A stretch of 64,000 nt of DNA from Puniceicoccaceae bacterium 5H (GCA_009772895.1 WOUP01000002.1:186001-250000), one strand, 5' to 3'. Shown: positions 44,316 to 57,406, numbered from the stretch's first letter. Numbers and translations: made by a program. Notes: generated from the letters alone by a model not told the origin.

Positions 44316-46796
44316 CTAAATGGGATCGACCCAGTCGTTCTGGATCGGTGCTTCTTCGGGTGCCTTCCCCGCCTTGTTAGTGATGGTGAACTGCGTAGAC
44401 TGGCGGATGTCCGTCGAGGATGCGCCCGCCATCACGGTGAAGCGGCCCGGTTCGACCACCCATTGCTCTTTTTGGTTAAAGAGCTGCAGGGCCTCGCGGT
44501 CCAGTGTGAAGGTGACGGTCTGGCTTTCGCCCGCTGCCAAATGAATGCGTTGGAAGCCGACCAGGCGCTGCTCATAGGTCGTCACGCTGCTGTAATCGTC
44601 GCGCAGGTAGAGCTGCACCACCTCGTCGCCCGCACGCTGGCCTGTGTTGCGGACCTTCACGGAGACCTTGACCGCTTCGTCCGCCGTCGTGCGTTTGGGC
44701 GTCGCCTGCAGATCGCTATAGCTGAACTCGGTGTAGCTGAGGCCGTGACCGAAGGGGAAGAGGGGGCCCTGTACTTGGCCGCCGTCCTCATCTTGCGCGC
44801 CAGGCTTGGTGGGGAAGTTGTAGGGGATTTGGCCGACCGATTGCGGCACCGTCACCGGCAAGCGACCGGCTGGGTTGTAACGGCCCAGCAGCACGTCGGC
44901 CAGTGCTTCGCCGCCGTCTTCGCCCGGGAACCACATCTCGACGATGGCCGGGATGCGGCGGGCGGCGAATTGTGTGCTCAAGGGACGCCCATTGGAGAGG
45001 ACCAGCACGACTGGTTTGCCCGTGGCGTAGAGAGCGCGCAGCAGCTCTTCCTGGTAGCCCGGCAGGTTCAGGTTGATGCGGCTGCGCGATTCCCGGCACT
45101 GCTCGTCGGTCTCGCCCAGGCAGGCGATGATCACATCCACATCCTGCGCTGCGGCCACGGCTTCGTCGATGCCCGCCTGCACTTCGGCTGACGGTGCTTC
45201 CTTGAAGACGTCGCTCAACGGCCAGTTTTCGTCCGCGGCTTCAACGCCCTTCACGAAATCCACTTCGCACTTGCCCTCCAGGGCCGCTCGCAGGCCTTCG
45301 AGCGGAGTGATGAAGTCCAGATGCTGCGCCCCGTAGCGGCTCCACCAGGCCCGGTTGTGGTTGGCCAGGGGGCCGGTCACGAGCACGCGCTCCAGTTGGT
45401 CGGTCTGCAGGGGTAGGGCGTCGTTCTCGTTCTTCAGCAAGATGATGGATTCGCGCGCCACCTGGGCGGCGATGTCCATATGCTCGGACGAGCGCACGAC
45501 GTCCTTGGCCTGCTCCGGCTTCGCCTCGAAGGGGCGGTCGAACAAGCCGAGGCGAAACTTCACGCGCAGGATGTCGCGCACGCGGCTATCGATCGTAGCC
45601 ATCGAGAGGCTGCCTTCGCGCACGAGCTCACGCAAGGGCTCCGCATATTCCTCCGGCTCGGTAAAGTTGGTGCGCACGTTGAGACCGGCCTCGACGGAGA
45701 GGCGGATGGCTTCCTTGGGCGTCGCGGCAACCCGGTGCTTGGCGTGGATGAACTCGACGGCCGCGCTGTCGGAGACCACGTAGCCTTCAAAGCCCCACTC
45801 ATCGCGCAGGATGTCGGTGAGGAAGCGGGCGCTGGCTTCGACCGGCACGCCGTCGTAATCGTTGTAGGAGGCCATGACGCCCAATGCGCCGCCCTGCTGG
45901 ATCGCCTTGCGGAAGGGGGCGAGGTAGGTTGTCTGCACCTCGTTCCAGGTGGCGTGCGGATCGGTGCGGGCATGACCGTCGCGCCCGCCCTTGGGAATGC
46001 CGTAGACCGCGAAGTGCTTGAGGGTGGAGGCCACGCCTTGCTCCTGGATGCCGAGCACCTGTTGCAGGCCCAGCTCCGAGACGAGAAATGGGTCTTCGCC
46101 GTAGCTCTCGATGATGCGACCCCAGCGCGGGTCGCGCGACACGTCGAGCACGGGGGAATAGACATTGGAGTAGCCCAGCGCCTTGGCCTCGCTCCCGGTC
46201 ACGCGACCGATCTCGCGCACCAGCGGGGCGTCCCAAGTGCTGGCCACACCCAGTTCAGCCGGAAAACTGGTCGCTTTGGAGTGCATCAGGCCGCGAATGC
46301 CCTCGTTGGTGAAGTCCACCGGGATGCCGAGCCGCGTATTCTCGATGAACCACCGCTGCACAGCCTGCAGGGCCTCCGTATGCGCCGCCCAAGGCAGATC
46401 GTGGTCCGGGTTCGGCAGATTGCCGCTCCAGCCCTCGTTGCCGTTGATGTGCTCATCGATATTGCCGATGCCGTCCTTCCACATACGCTGGTCCCACTCC
46501 GCCGTGGGCAGCTCGTCCTGCAACACGCGCGGATAACCGTAGAGAGTGGTCATCTGGGCGGTCTTTTCCTCCAACGTCATGCGCGAGAGCAGGTCTTCGA
46601 TCCGCGTTTCTTCCGGCTGGGACGGATCCTCGTAGGGGTCGAGCACGCCGTTCTTGTTCAAGTCGATCCAGCTGTCGTGATAAATTTCGGAGGAGGCGGG
46701 GTTATCCATGGGGGCAGCGGCCGTGGCGGGCGAAGCGATGCCCATCGTGCAGGCCAGGATAAGTGGGGGCCAAAGGTAGCGTCTGGGTAGAGTCAT
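44316..46796 (-). CDS. secreted GH3-family glycoside hydrolase (beta-glucosidase/xylosidase type)
   Basis: An 826-residue exported enzyme that removes sugars from the non-reducing ends of oligosaccharides. ATG 46796 gives a signal peptide (MTLPRRYLWPPLILACTMGI, to about ATA). Residues about 40-60 contain an EF-hand-like loop DLNKNGVLDPYED before the GH3 barrel. The barrel carries TRLGIPVDFTNEGIRG, KHFAVYGIP, SRDPRWGR and the nucleophile Asp343 in VVSDSAAV. The second sandwich domain has KPVVLVLSNGRPLS and LFPFGHGLSYTEF, then a fibronectin III-like C-terminal domain (VKVRNTGQRAGDEVVQLY). The family includes beta-glucosidases, xylosidases and exo-glucanases; which one is open. It is upstream of PL9 in the same direction. 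Confidence 0.92.
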   Translation of the reverse strand: MTLPRRYLWPPLILACTMGIASPATAAAPMDNPASSEIYHDSWIDLNKNGVLDPYEDPSQPEETRIEDLLSRMTLEEKTAQMTTLYGYPRVLQDELPTAEWDQRMWKDGIGNIDEHINGNEGWSGNLPNPDHDLPWAAHTEALQAVQRWFIENTRLGIPVDFTNEGIRGLMHSKATSFPAELGVASTWDAPLVREIGRVTGSEAKALGYSNVYSPVLDVSRDPRWGRIIESYGEDPFLVSELGLQQVLGIQEQGVASTLKHFAVYGIPKGGRDGHARTDPHATWNEVQTTYLAPFRKAIQQGGALGVMASYNDYDGVPVEASARFLTDILRDEWGFEGYVVSDSAAVEFIHAKHRVAATPKEAIRLSVEAGLNVRTNFTEPEEYAEPLRELVREGSLSMATIDSRVRDILRVKFRLGLFDRPFEAKPEQAKDVVRSSEHMDIAAQVARESIILLKNENDALPLQTDQLERVLVTGPLANHNRAWWSRYGAQHLDFITPLEGLRAALEGKCEVDFVKGVEAADENWPLSDVFKEAPSAEVQAGIDEAVAAAQDVDVIIACLGETDEQCRESRSRINLNLPGYQEELLRALYATGKPVVLVLSNGRPLSTQFAARRIPAIVEMWFPGEDGGEALADVLLGRYNPAGRLPVTVPQSVGQIPYNFPTKPGAQDEDGGQVQGPLFPFGHGLSYTEFSYSDLQATPKRTTADEAVKVSVKVRNTGQRAGDEVVQLYLRDDYSSVTTYEQRLVGFQRIHLAAGESQTVTFTLDREALQLFNQKEQWVVEPGRFTVMAGASSTDIRQSTQFTITNKAGKAPEEAPIQNDWVDPI

Positions 46797-47161
46797 AGTG
46801 ATGCTAACAGTCTCCTCCCAACGGACCGACATGGCGACGCGTAAAAAGTGCGATTATGCGCATATGATGTGATCCTTTGCGCGGAATGCGGTTTTTTTTG
46901 AAACGCGTTTTAGGGAAGTCTGACTGAAGTCAGCTCGCCCCAGGGGTACAGCGTCCGGGGCCCCGGCAGCTGCATCACACACCGCTTGTCTTATGGTTAT
47001 TGATAGAGACGTTCGGACGCCGGCGATATACGCCAATTTAAGCACAAACGCTATTTCCCCGACACGGCTAGGTAGTCAGGAGAAACACTGATCGAGTCCG
47101 CTGAAATGCAGAGACAGGCAGACCGGTTCGCTAGTGGAGCGGGTCTGCCCGATGCTGGCGA
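46797..47161. promoter_or_regulatory. promoter region of GH3 and end of trpB
   Basis: About 365 bases without a supported gene. At 46855-46864 it has a perfect 10-bp palindrome TATGCGCATA, the best example of the TGCGC-centred motif. A second, weaker CTTTGCGCGG lies at 46876-46885. A 63-residue minus ORF at 46854-47045 has no RBS and overlaps the palindrome. An inverted repeat after the trpB stop (47117-47149) lacks a T-run. Confidence 0.4.
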
Positions 47162-48383
<1,222 letters not shown>

Positions 48384-48726
48384 AGGACTCCACTAGAGAA
48401 CTTCGCCCTCCGTTTGGAAAGCGAAAATTCAGCAGCCACGCGGGATTCAGTCGTGTTTCCTGCCTCCAAAGGAGCCGGAGTGGCGGCGGGGGTGGGTGCC
48501 TGCGTAGCACTCCCGGACATGCGGAGGGGCGGCCGCGCATGATTTTGCTTGGAGGTGATGCGCGGCATGTCTCTCCAGATAGAGGCATTTGGCTTACGCT
48601 AAATACTGGGCACCGCTGTTTGGTAAAGGCTCCGGAAATGCCTACAGCACAATATACGGCATTTACAGATCGTCCTAAATGCAGGAACTGAAATAGCACG
48701 GCCTCTTTTCGATTTTTACGCGGGTG
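48384..48726. other. intergenic region between trpB and the CBASS-like genes
   Basis: About 340 bases; nothing clear. ORFs on the minus strand (48343-48699) are low-complexity and overlap trpB. This is the left edge of the accessory island; no copy of the tRNA-Gly 3' end was found here. Confidence 0.35.
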
Positions 48727-49338
48727 TTAGGCCGAGACCTCTAACGCGGAGATGGAAACCCAGATTAGAAAGCCAAGCCCACAGGCTACCACAAGGAAGA
48801 CCCAGGCGTAAAGGCTGGCCGGAATCTTGTCTTTCCAGAATTTGAAGTGGAGCTCCTCATCCACCCAGTCGATGTGGGATTCACCGAAGAACTTGAGGTG
48901 CGCATACCAGCCGCTGAGGAGGATCTGCTTGCTGATGCCAATGCTCCCGCATTTCTTTTCGATTTCCTTCCAATTGGCTTCCAGCGCAGCCAAGCCTTCC
49001 GCATCATCTTCCTCCAAGGCATTGGCCGAGTAGTAAAGGCGCCTGAGATCATGGAACTTTTGGGTCAGTTCCTTGCCGGCCTGATCATACATCTCCTTTT
49101 GGTGGTCAAAGATGCTGATGCAGGTGCCGATGTGGCCAAGAACGATGAAGAGGGCCGAGAGCCACTTCGCCGAGAGAATATCGAAAACCAGCGCAAACAC
49201 ACCGATTGCGGTCGAGAGGACACCAATTGTCCCAGGTACTTTGTCGATGATGTCCAGCGTCGCAAAGTGGCGCTTGGCACCAAAGCCAACGTTGTAGCCG
49301 GTAATCGCGATGTTTTTGAGGAGATCTTTTCTGGTCAT
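48727..49338 (-). CDS. SLATT-domain membrane effector of a CBASS-like system
   Basis: A 203-residue protein of the SLATT group (SMODS and SLOG-associating 2TM effectors). The N-terminal AITGYNVGFGAKRHFATLDI segment is typical of this family. Membrane segments are at about 37-53 (TIGVLSTAIGVFALVF), 59-77 (LSALFIVLGHIGTCISIF) and 177-197 (YAWVFLVVACGLGFLIWV), flanking a charged helical region (84-170). Such proteins are thought to form pores or disrupt the inner membrane when activated by a cyclic nucleotide, killing the infected cell. Its start overlaps the stop of the CD-NTase gene by ATGA. Evidence for defence is by family and context. Confidence 0.75.
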   Translation of the reverse strand: MTRKDLLKNIAITGYNVGFGAKRHFATLDIIDKVPGTIGVLSTAIGVFALVFDILSAKWLSALFIVLGHIGTCISIFDHQKEMYDQAGKELTQKFHDLRRLYYSANALEEDDAEGLAALEANWKEIEKKCGSIGISKQILLSGWYAHLKFFGESHIDWVDEELHFKFWKDKIPASLYAWVFLVVACGLGFLIWVSISALEVSA

Positions 49339-50636
49339 GAGCTCTTCAAGGTGATCGGAACATCAATGCGATCCTTGGCGACCACAACGTCGTCTTTGAC
49401 TATGTAGCAGTCTACCAGATGCGCTCCCCGGAAGTTGGTCGACTCAGTTCTTTCCCGCCGGCCTGTGTCCGTGCAAATCTGCCCTCGTATGCAGTCCCTT
49501 CTCTGCGCTTCGTCGCCGCGATTGAGTACCTTCCATTTTACCTCGTAGGGCTCGGGGACCGAAATCTCGTCGATGTAGAAACGGAGTGACTTGTTCGGCA
49601 ACAAGGGGAAGCGCTTGGTCAGCATCTCCCTCAGCAAATAGCTACGGAAACCGTTTTGAGTGACTTCGCAGTCGATCTTGACGTCAAAGCGAATGTCGAC
49701 GGGAAACTTGTCCTCGATGAACTCTTCGGTGTCCCTCCAGTTCCGGGCGGCATTCACAGCGATCTTGGTTTTCTCGAGGACCTTGTTGGCCGGGAACTGA
49801 CGGCCGTAGACTCGCTTCCACTTATCGTTGACGCCCTTTTGACCTTCAGCGGCGATCGCCTCAAGGCAGAGCTGATGGGCTTTCTTCGCTTTTCTCTGGA
49901 ACTGCTTCTTCACCTTAACTCGTTGCTGGCTACCCGGTGCCGCGTATTCGCTCTGTTCCGGAAGCTCCGACAAATACTTGAAGAAGTCATGTCCCAGCCA
50001 GTCGTAGTATTCATAGCTCCGGGTGTCGTATTCAGTGGTCGAACTCAGGAAGTTATACGCAAGCGTATCGATCAGGAGGCCGCCCATCGCCATTCCATGG
50101 GTGTTCCTCCAGGCACGCACCATTTTGCACAGCCGCCGAAGATTGCCGTTCTTCTGTTCATTCAGATCGGCGACGGCCTCCATCTCCTCCCTCGGCTTCG
50201 TGGTCTTCCAAGAAACTGCATGGGTATCAGGGTACTTGAAACTCCCGTCGTCTTGCTCGAAAACAGGCTGAACTTCCACATGGAAGTTTGTGTAGGTCAC
50301 CGTCACCACCAGCCGGTCGACCCGAATCTTCGTTTTCGGATACCGAGCCGCGATCGCGCGTTTGGTGTTGGAGAGTAACTGATACTGCTTCCGATCCTTA
50401 TAGACGTCCCACAGCCTATTGGGCATGATGTACAGCATATCCAGATCGGAAATGCCATTGATCCCCGTTTTCCGCCCGAAGGAACCCACCTGAAGGGTGT
50501 TTGCCGTGGGCGAAACCGTATCGCGGAACTCCTTATTCAGGGCAGAAGTAATCTCGCCGTAGCGATCGCTGATCGTGGCGGCATTATCGATCGCCAGGTT
50601 TCCGATGAAATCGCGGAACATCTCAGACACTGACAT
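49335..50636 (-). CDS. SMODS/CD-NTase nucleotidyltransferase with AGS-C-like sensor domain
   Basis: A 433-residue nucleotidyltransferase that makes cyclic or linear oligonucleotide signals in response to phage infection (CBASS). The active site is VGSFGRKTGINGISDLDML at residues 50-68, with catalytic Asp64 and Asp66; the third acidic residue is Glu121 in HVEVQPVF, where many CD-NTases have Asp. The helical middle (about 150-300) contains KMVRAWRNTHGMAMGG. The last 100 residues (PYEVKWKVLNRGDEAQRRD, NFRGAHLVDCYIVKDDVVVA) match the adenylyl/guanylyl and SMODS C-terminal sensor fold (AGS-C). No Cap2/Cap3 or HORMA genes adjoin, so a type I-like system is most likely. It precedes the SLATT gene by overlap. 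Confidence 0.82.
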   Translation of the reverse strand: MSVSEMFRDFIGNLAIDNAATISDRYGEITSALNKEFRDTVSPTANTLQVGSFGRKTGINGISDLDMLYIMPNRLWDVYKDRKQYQLLSNTKRAIAARYPKTKIRVDRLVVTVTYTNFHVEVQPVFEQDDGSFKYPDTHAVSWKTTKPREEMEAVADLNEQKNGNLRRLCKMVRAWRNTHGMAMGGLLIDTLAYNFLSSTTEYDTRSYEYYDWLGHDFFKYLSELPEQSEYAAPGSQQRVKVKKQFQRKAKKAHQLCLEAIAAEGQKGVNDKWKRVYGRQFPANKVLEKTKIAVNAARNWRDTEEFIEDKFPVDIRFDVKIDCEVTQNGFRSYLLREMLTKRFPLLPNKSLRFYIDEISVPEPYEVKWKVLNRGDEAQRRDCIRGQICTDTGRRERTESTNFRGAHLVDCYIVKDDVVVAKDRIDVPITLKSS

Positions 50637-51140
50637 TGAAGCCCTTGGATAGAGTTTAAGGATAAAGGATCTTTAACGACCATGATAGGGCTTTTGCGAG
50701 TCTTCAAGCTACTTATCATTACGCTAGGGTTTAGTTATCAAGTCTAAGGCTTTGACTGGTGTTGGAGCGCCCCGCCATGCGAGCAATGTGAGGCCCGCAA
50801 CAATTACTGATAGCTACTTCCCAGTAACAGCGTCAGCGGCAAGGACTCGGGCGAAACCGCTCATGTCGAGCGTGTGAAGCGCATGGCAAACGCTTTAAAG
50901 ATAAAGCAAAATAGCTTTTCTTCGCCAAATCTTGGATGCTTCGCTGCTGCCGATCAAAGAGGCGGTCGATAAACTGCCTTAGCTAGATGAGCTACCTGTG
51001 GGCGTTGACTTACAAAATTGAGGCAAATCCTAGCATGCGCTCCCCAGTTTGCACGTTCGAGGAGATATTCGAAGGCTCGAAAGAACCTGAAAATGAGCAA
51101 GACAGGCGCGAATTGTCACGGTCTGACACGCCTTGTCAAC
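50637..51140. other. intergenic region between the CD-NTase gene and tRNA-Gly
   Basis: About 500 bases with no intact gene; it contains the IS1-like remnant listed separately. It must also hold the promoter of the CD-NTase operon, probably in the AT-rich 50640-50760 stretch, but no -35/-10 pair stood out. Confidence 0.4.
50823..50940 (+). mobile_element. IS1-family transposase 3' remnant
   Basis: A rightward frame from 50823 reads SVSGKDSGETAHVERV, close to the GKxTGxTxHxERF signature near the end of IS1-type transposases. A change of frame about 15 codons later would continue as LFFAKSW, like the LSFSKS that follows in that family. The rest of the element and its ends were not found. It is a degraded trace only. 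Confidence 0.45.
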
Positions 51141-51215
51141 TGGTGCGGGTGGCGGGAATCGAACCCGCATCCCAAGCTTGGAAGGCTCGTATACTAGCCG
51201 TTGTACTACACCCGC
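51141..51215 (-). tRNA. tRNA-Gly (UCC anticodon)
   Basis: A complete cloverleaf reads leftward from 51215: acceptor GCGGGTG/CACCCGC, D arm, anticodon loop CTTCCAA (anticodon UCC), T arm with GGTTCGATTCC, discriminator A and encoded CCA at 51141-51143. It is close to the known bacterial tRNA-Gly(UCC). The CBASS-like island lies downstream of its 3' end. Confidence 0.95.
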
Positions 51216-51429
51216 AGGGAGCGAATCCACCGGATTCGGAAACAGGTTAATATGGCGACTGGTCTGCGGCGCGTCAATGCAAACCTTGCATGATTAACCT
51301 CGGGGGCGTCTGCGCTTAATCAGATGACAGAAGTGACGCTTTAGGATGAGGAAATGCTTTTCACCTGCTGTCCGGCACGCTAGGCTGGGAGAGTTAGGTC
51401 TGCTTATCTTATCCTGGGAAACTGACGTC

Positions 51430-52602
51430 ATGGCAATGATTACTGGCTCCGCGACGGCGTCCGCCTCTACGGCGACGACCGCTCGCAAAGGCAATTCATT
51501 TTGGGAAAACCAGCGGCTGGCAAAGCAGCGCGTCTACGAAAAGAAGGCGAAGACAAAGAAGATCGCCCTCTCGAAGTTGACGACGTTTACGCAGCAGCTT
51601 TCGGCTATGCTCGAGGCGGGGTTACCGCTCGTGCAGGCGCTCGAGGCGTTGCAGGACCAGACGGAGGACCCGGTGTTCCGCATCATTATCCGCAACGTGA
51701 AGGTGGATGTGGCGAGCGGCACGTCCTTCAGCGAAGCTTGCGCCAAGTATCCGAAGGCGTTCCCGAATCTGTTCGTCTCCATGGTGGAGGCGGGTGAAGC
51801 TTCCGGGGGCCTTGGCTCGCTGATGAACCGGGTATCGATCTACTTCGAAGACACGGTGAAGCTGATGCGCGAGGTAAAGGGCGCGATGACGTATCCGCTC
51901 TCCGTTATGGGCATCGCCATCGGCCTGATTGTGGTGCTGATGGTCTTCGTGATCCCGGTGTTCAAGGACATGTTCGTGAGCTTTGGGTCCGACCTGCCCG
52001 CGCCGACGCAGATGCTTTTCGATGTGTCGATGTTCTTCAAGAATTACATCCTCTATATCATTCCGCTGGTGGCGTTGATCGCGTTTTTGCTGGGCAAGTA
52101 TTTCGGCACGCCCAAGGGGCGCCGGGTCAAGGACCAGCTGGTGCGGCGTATGCCGATCGCGGGCAGCCTCTCGCGCGAGGTCTCGATTTCCCGTTTTACG
52201 CGTACCTACGCCATTCTGCTGCGTTCCGGCGTGCCGATCCTGCGCGCGATCGAGATCGTCTCCCGCGCCTCCAACAACACGTTTATCGAACACGCCTGCA
52301 CCAAGATCAGCCGCCAGATCTCGCAGGGCGGTCAGCTCTCCGAAGTGCTGGCCGAGGAAGAATACTTCCCGCCGGTGGTGAAGCACATGGCCCGGGCCGG
52401 TGAGCAGACGGGGAACGTCGACGGCATGATGAACAAGGTGGCCGACTTTTACGATGACGAGGTGAAGGTGAAGGTCGAGTCGCTGACCTCGCTGATGGAG
52501 CCGTTGCTGACGTGCTTCCTCGGGGTCGTGATCGGTGCGATCGTGATGGCCATGTTCCTGCCGATCTTCAACCTGGCCGCCACGGCGATGAACGCCAGCT
52601 AG
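51430..52602 (+). CDS. type II secretion/type IV pilus inner-membrane platform protein (GspF/PilC)
   Basis: Platform protein that anchors the ATPase of a type IV pilus or type II secretion machine in the inner membrane. From ATG 51430 it has 390 residues with two T2SSF domains: the first contains FTQQLSAMLEAGLPLVQALE and the second FTRTYAILLRSGVPILRAIE, each with the expected A-x-x-L-x-x-G pattern. Three membrane segments are visible, near the centre (PLSVMGIAIGLIVVLMVFVI; YIIPLVALIAFLLGKYF) and C-terminus (LTCFLGVVIGAIVMAMFLPI). An earlier in-frame ATG at 51346 gives an extension unlike the family. No pilB or other pilus genes lie in the window. A bidirectional terminator follows. Confidence 0.92.
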   Translation: MAMITGSATASASTATTARKGNSFWENQRLAKQRVYEKKAKTKKIALSKLTTFTQQLSAMLEAGLPLVQALEALQDQTEDPVFRIIIRNVKVDVASGTSFSEACAKYPKAFPNLFVSMVEAGEASGGLGSLMNRVSIYFEDTVKLMREVKGAMTYPLSVMGIAIGLIVVLMVFVIPVFKDMFVSFGSDLPAPTQMLFDVSMFFKNYILYIIPLVALIAFLLGKYFGTPKGRRVKDQLVRRMPIAGSLSREVSISRFTRTYAILLRSGVPILRAIEIVSRASNNTFIEHACTKISRQISQGGQLSEVLAEEEYFPPVVKHMARAGEQTGNVDGMMNKVADFYDDEVKVKVESLTSLMEPLLTCFLGVVIGAIVMAMFLPIFNLAATAMNAS

Positions 52603-52631
52603 GCCGGATCTCCAGCATTTCCAGTGACGAA

Positions 52632-52668
52632 AAAGCGCGTTGCCTCTGCGGTAACGCGCTTTGTTTTG
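52632..52668. terminator. bidirectional rho-independent terminator
   Basis: Perfect 10-bp inverted repeat AAAGCGCGTT/AACGCGCTTT (52632-52641 with 52653-52662). Rightward it is followed by GTTTTG; leftward by a T-run (complement of AAAAA before it). It closes both gspF and the leftward 87-residue gene. Confidence 0.8.
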
Positions 52669-52689
52669 TCATGGAGAAAACAGGGTGGC

Positions 52690-52953
52690 TTACTTCAGCC
52701 CCTGCTGCCAGCGGTCGTGCAGCTTTTTCACGATCGCGTAATCGGTATGGCTCACCTTGCCCCGCGCGAGGTGGCGGTCGAGCAGCTCAAAGAGGTCCTC
52801 CCAGTCGCGTTCGTCCGGCGAATGAGGCTCGCGTGGTTCATGGCGGGTGCGGTGGATGATCCAGCTCGCGTCCTGGCGCACCAGCTTGAAGGTCAGGTGC
52901 ACGCGCTTGCCGGTGTCGTCGTCGCGTCGGTTCCAGCCTACGTCAAAAGTCAT
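52690..52953 (-). CDS. small conserved-looking protein of unknown function
   Basis: An 87-residue basic/acidic protein (MTFDVGWNRRDDDTGKRVHL, then DWEDLFELLDRHLARGKVS and TDYAIVKKLHDRWQQ) with a beta-strand N-terminus and two amphipathic helices. No family is recognised. It lies 17 bases downstream of the pyrF stop in the same direction, so it is likely in the pyrF operon, and it ends at the bidirectional terminator. The composition and operon position support a real gene. Confidence 0.6.
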   Translation of the reverse strand: MTFDVGWNRRDDDTGKRVHLTFKLVRQDASWIIHRTRHEPREPHSPDERDWEDLFELLDRHLARGKVSHTDYAIVKKLHDRWQQGLK

Positions 52954-52970
52954 CGGTGCAGAATCAAAGG

Positions 52971-53792
52971 TTAGCGAGCGGAGCGCACCCGGCGGATGGC
53001 GTCGAAGATCTTGCGGGCCTCGGCGGCGGCGGCATCGGCGAAGTCCGGGCCATTGCTGGCGTAGAGGATGCCGCGCGAGCTGTTGATCAGCAGGCCGCCC
53101 TCGTCGTTCAACCCGGCCTTGAGCACCGCCTCGAGGTCGCCACCCTGGGCGCCCACACCCGGCACGAGGATGGGCAGGGTAGGGGCGATGGCACGCACGC
53201 GGGCCAGCTCTTCCGGGTAGGTGGCGCCCACCACGAGGCCCACATTGTCGTGCGCATTCCAGTCCTGCTCGGCCATTTTGGCCACGCGCTCGAAGAGTTT
53301 CTCACCGCCGCCGATGTCGAGGTTCTGGAAGTCGCCGCTGCCGGGGTTGGATGTCTTGCACAGCACGATCACGCCGCGCTCCTGATGCTTGAGGAAGGGC
53401 TGAAGCGAATCACCGCCCAGGTAGGGGTTCACCGTCACGGCATCCGCGCCGTAAACGGAAAAGGCCTCGAGGGCGTAGCGCTCGGCCGTGCTGCCGATGT
53501 CCCCGCGCTTGCTGTCGAGGATCACGAGCTTCTGCGGGTAGCGGTCGGCGATATAGGCGATGGTGTCGCGCAGATCGTCGAGCGCGTTGGCCGCAGCGTA
53601 GTGGGCAAACTGCGGCTTGTAGGCGCAGGCAAACGGCGCGGTGGCATCGACGATCGCCTGATTGAACGCCAGGATCGGCCGATCCGCCCGCTGAAGGCTG
53701 GCAGGAAACTTTTCGGGCAGCGGGTCAAGGCCCACGCAGAGCAGCGAATCGCTGTGCGTCCAGGCGGCGGAAAGGCGTTCACGGAAAGTCAT
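52971..53792 (-). CDS. pyrF: orotidine 5'-phosphate decarboxylase (type 2)
   Basis: Last step of de novo UMP synthesis, decarboxylation of OMP to UMP in the cytoplasm. The 273-residue length and motifs fit the type 2 group: LLCVGLDPLPEKF near the N-terminus, and the catalytic LDSKRGDIGSTAERYA with the Lys-Asp network near residue 95. NPYLGGDSLQPFL and VGATYPEELARVR complete the pattern. It is followed 17 bases later by the 87-residue gene. carB, for the first step of the same pathway, lies divergent 377 bases away. Confidence 0.95.
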   Translation of the reverse strand: MTFRERLSAAWTHSDSLLCVGLDPLPEKFPASLQRADRPILAFNQAIVDATAPFACAYKPQFAHYAAANALDDLRDTIAYIADRYPQKLVILDSKRGDIGSTAERYALEAFSVYGADAVTVNPYLGGDSLQPFLKHQERGVIVLCKTSNPGSGDFQNLDIGGGEKLFERVAKMAEQDWNAHDNVGLVVGATYPEELARVRAIAPTLPILVPGVGAQGGDLEAVLKAGLNDEGGLLINSSRGILYASNGPDFADAAAAEARKIFDAIRRVRSAR

Positions 53793-54169
53793 ATGCCGTC
53801 AGCAAAAGAGCCGCGAACAAAGTGGCCAGCTTTTTCGGCACAAGAGCGGGCAGAGCCAGAGAGTCCGGGTTTTCTGGTCAGGCACCACGAGATCGTGGAG
53901 CCGAGACGCTGCTTTTTTGCCGATCTAGAAAAAAAATCCGAGAAGTGCGGGGAGGTAGACCCTTTCAGGAATAGCGTTGTGTATATCCGGAAATATTTTA
54001 CGTGAAATAGCGGATTTTGAGGCAGATGAGGCGCCCTGTTGGGGGTGATAAGATACTAATCTATCTTGAGTAAGTTCCGTTGGTTCGCAATGGCGAGAGC
54101 TGCTTCTGCGGAAAATACACGTTTTTGCCCTTGCGGAGGTATGGGTCGGGCGACTTATTTACCACCTCA
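53793..54169. promoter_or_regulatory. divergent promoter region between pyrF and carB
   Basis: About 380 bases with no supported gene. It serves two genes of pyrimidine synthesis transcribed in opposite directions. It is AT-rich at 53980-54060, and no riboswitch or attenuator was recognised. Confidence 0.35.

Positions 54170-57406
<3,237 letters not shown>

Noticed and set aside
46854-47045. 63-residue minus ORF upstream of GH3
   Set aside because: No ribosome binding site, no family resemblance, and it overlaps a probable control region.
47117-47149. Inverted repeat GGCAGACC/GGTCTGCC after trpB as a terminator
   Set aside because: No T-run follows in the leftward direction, so termination is not supported.
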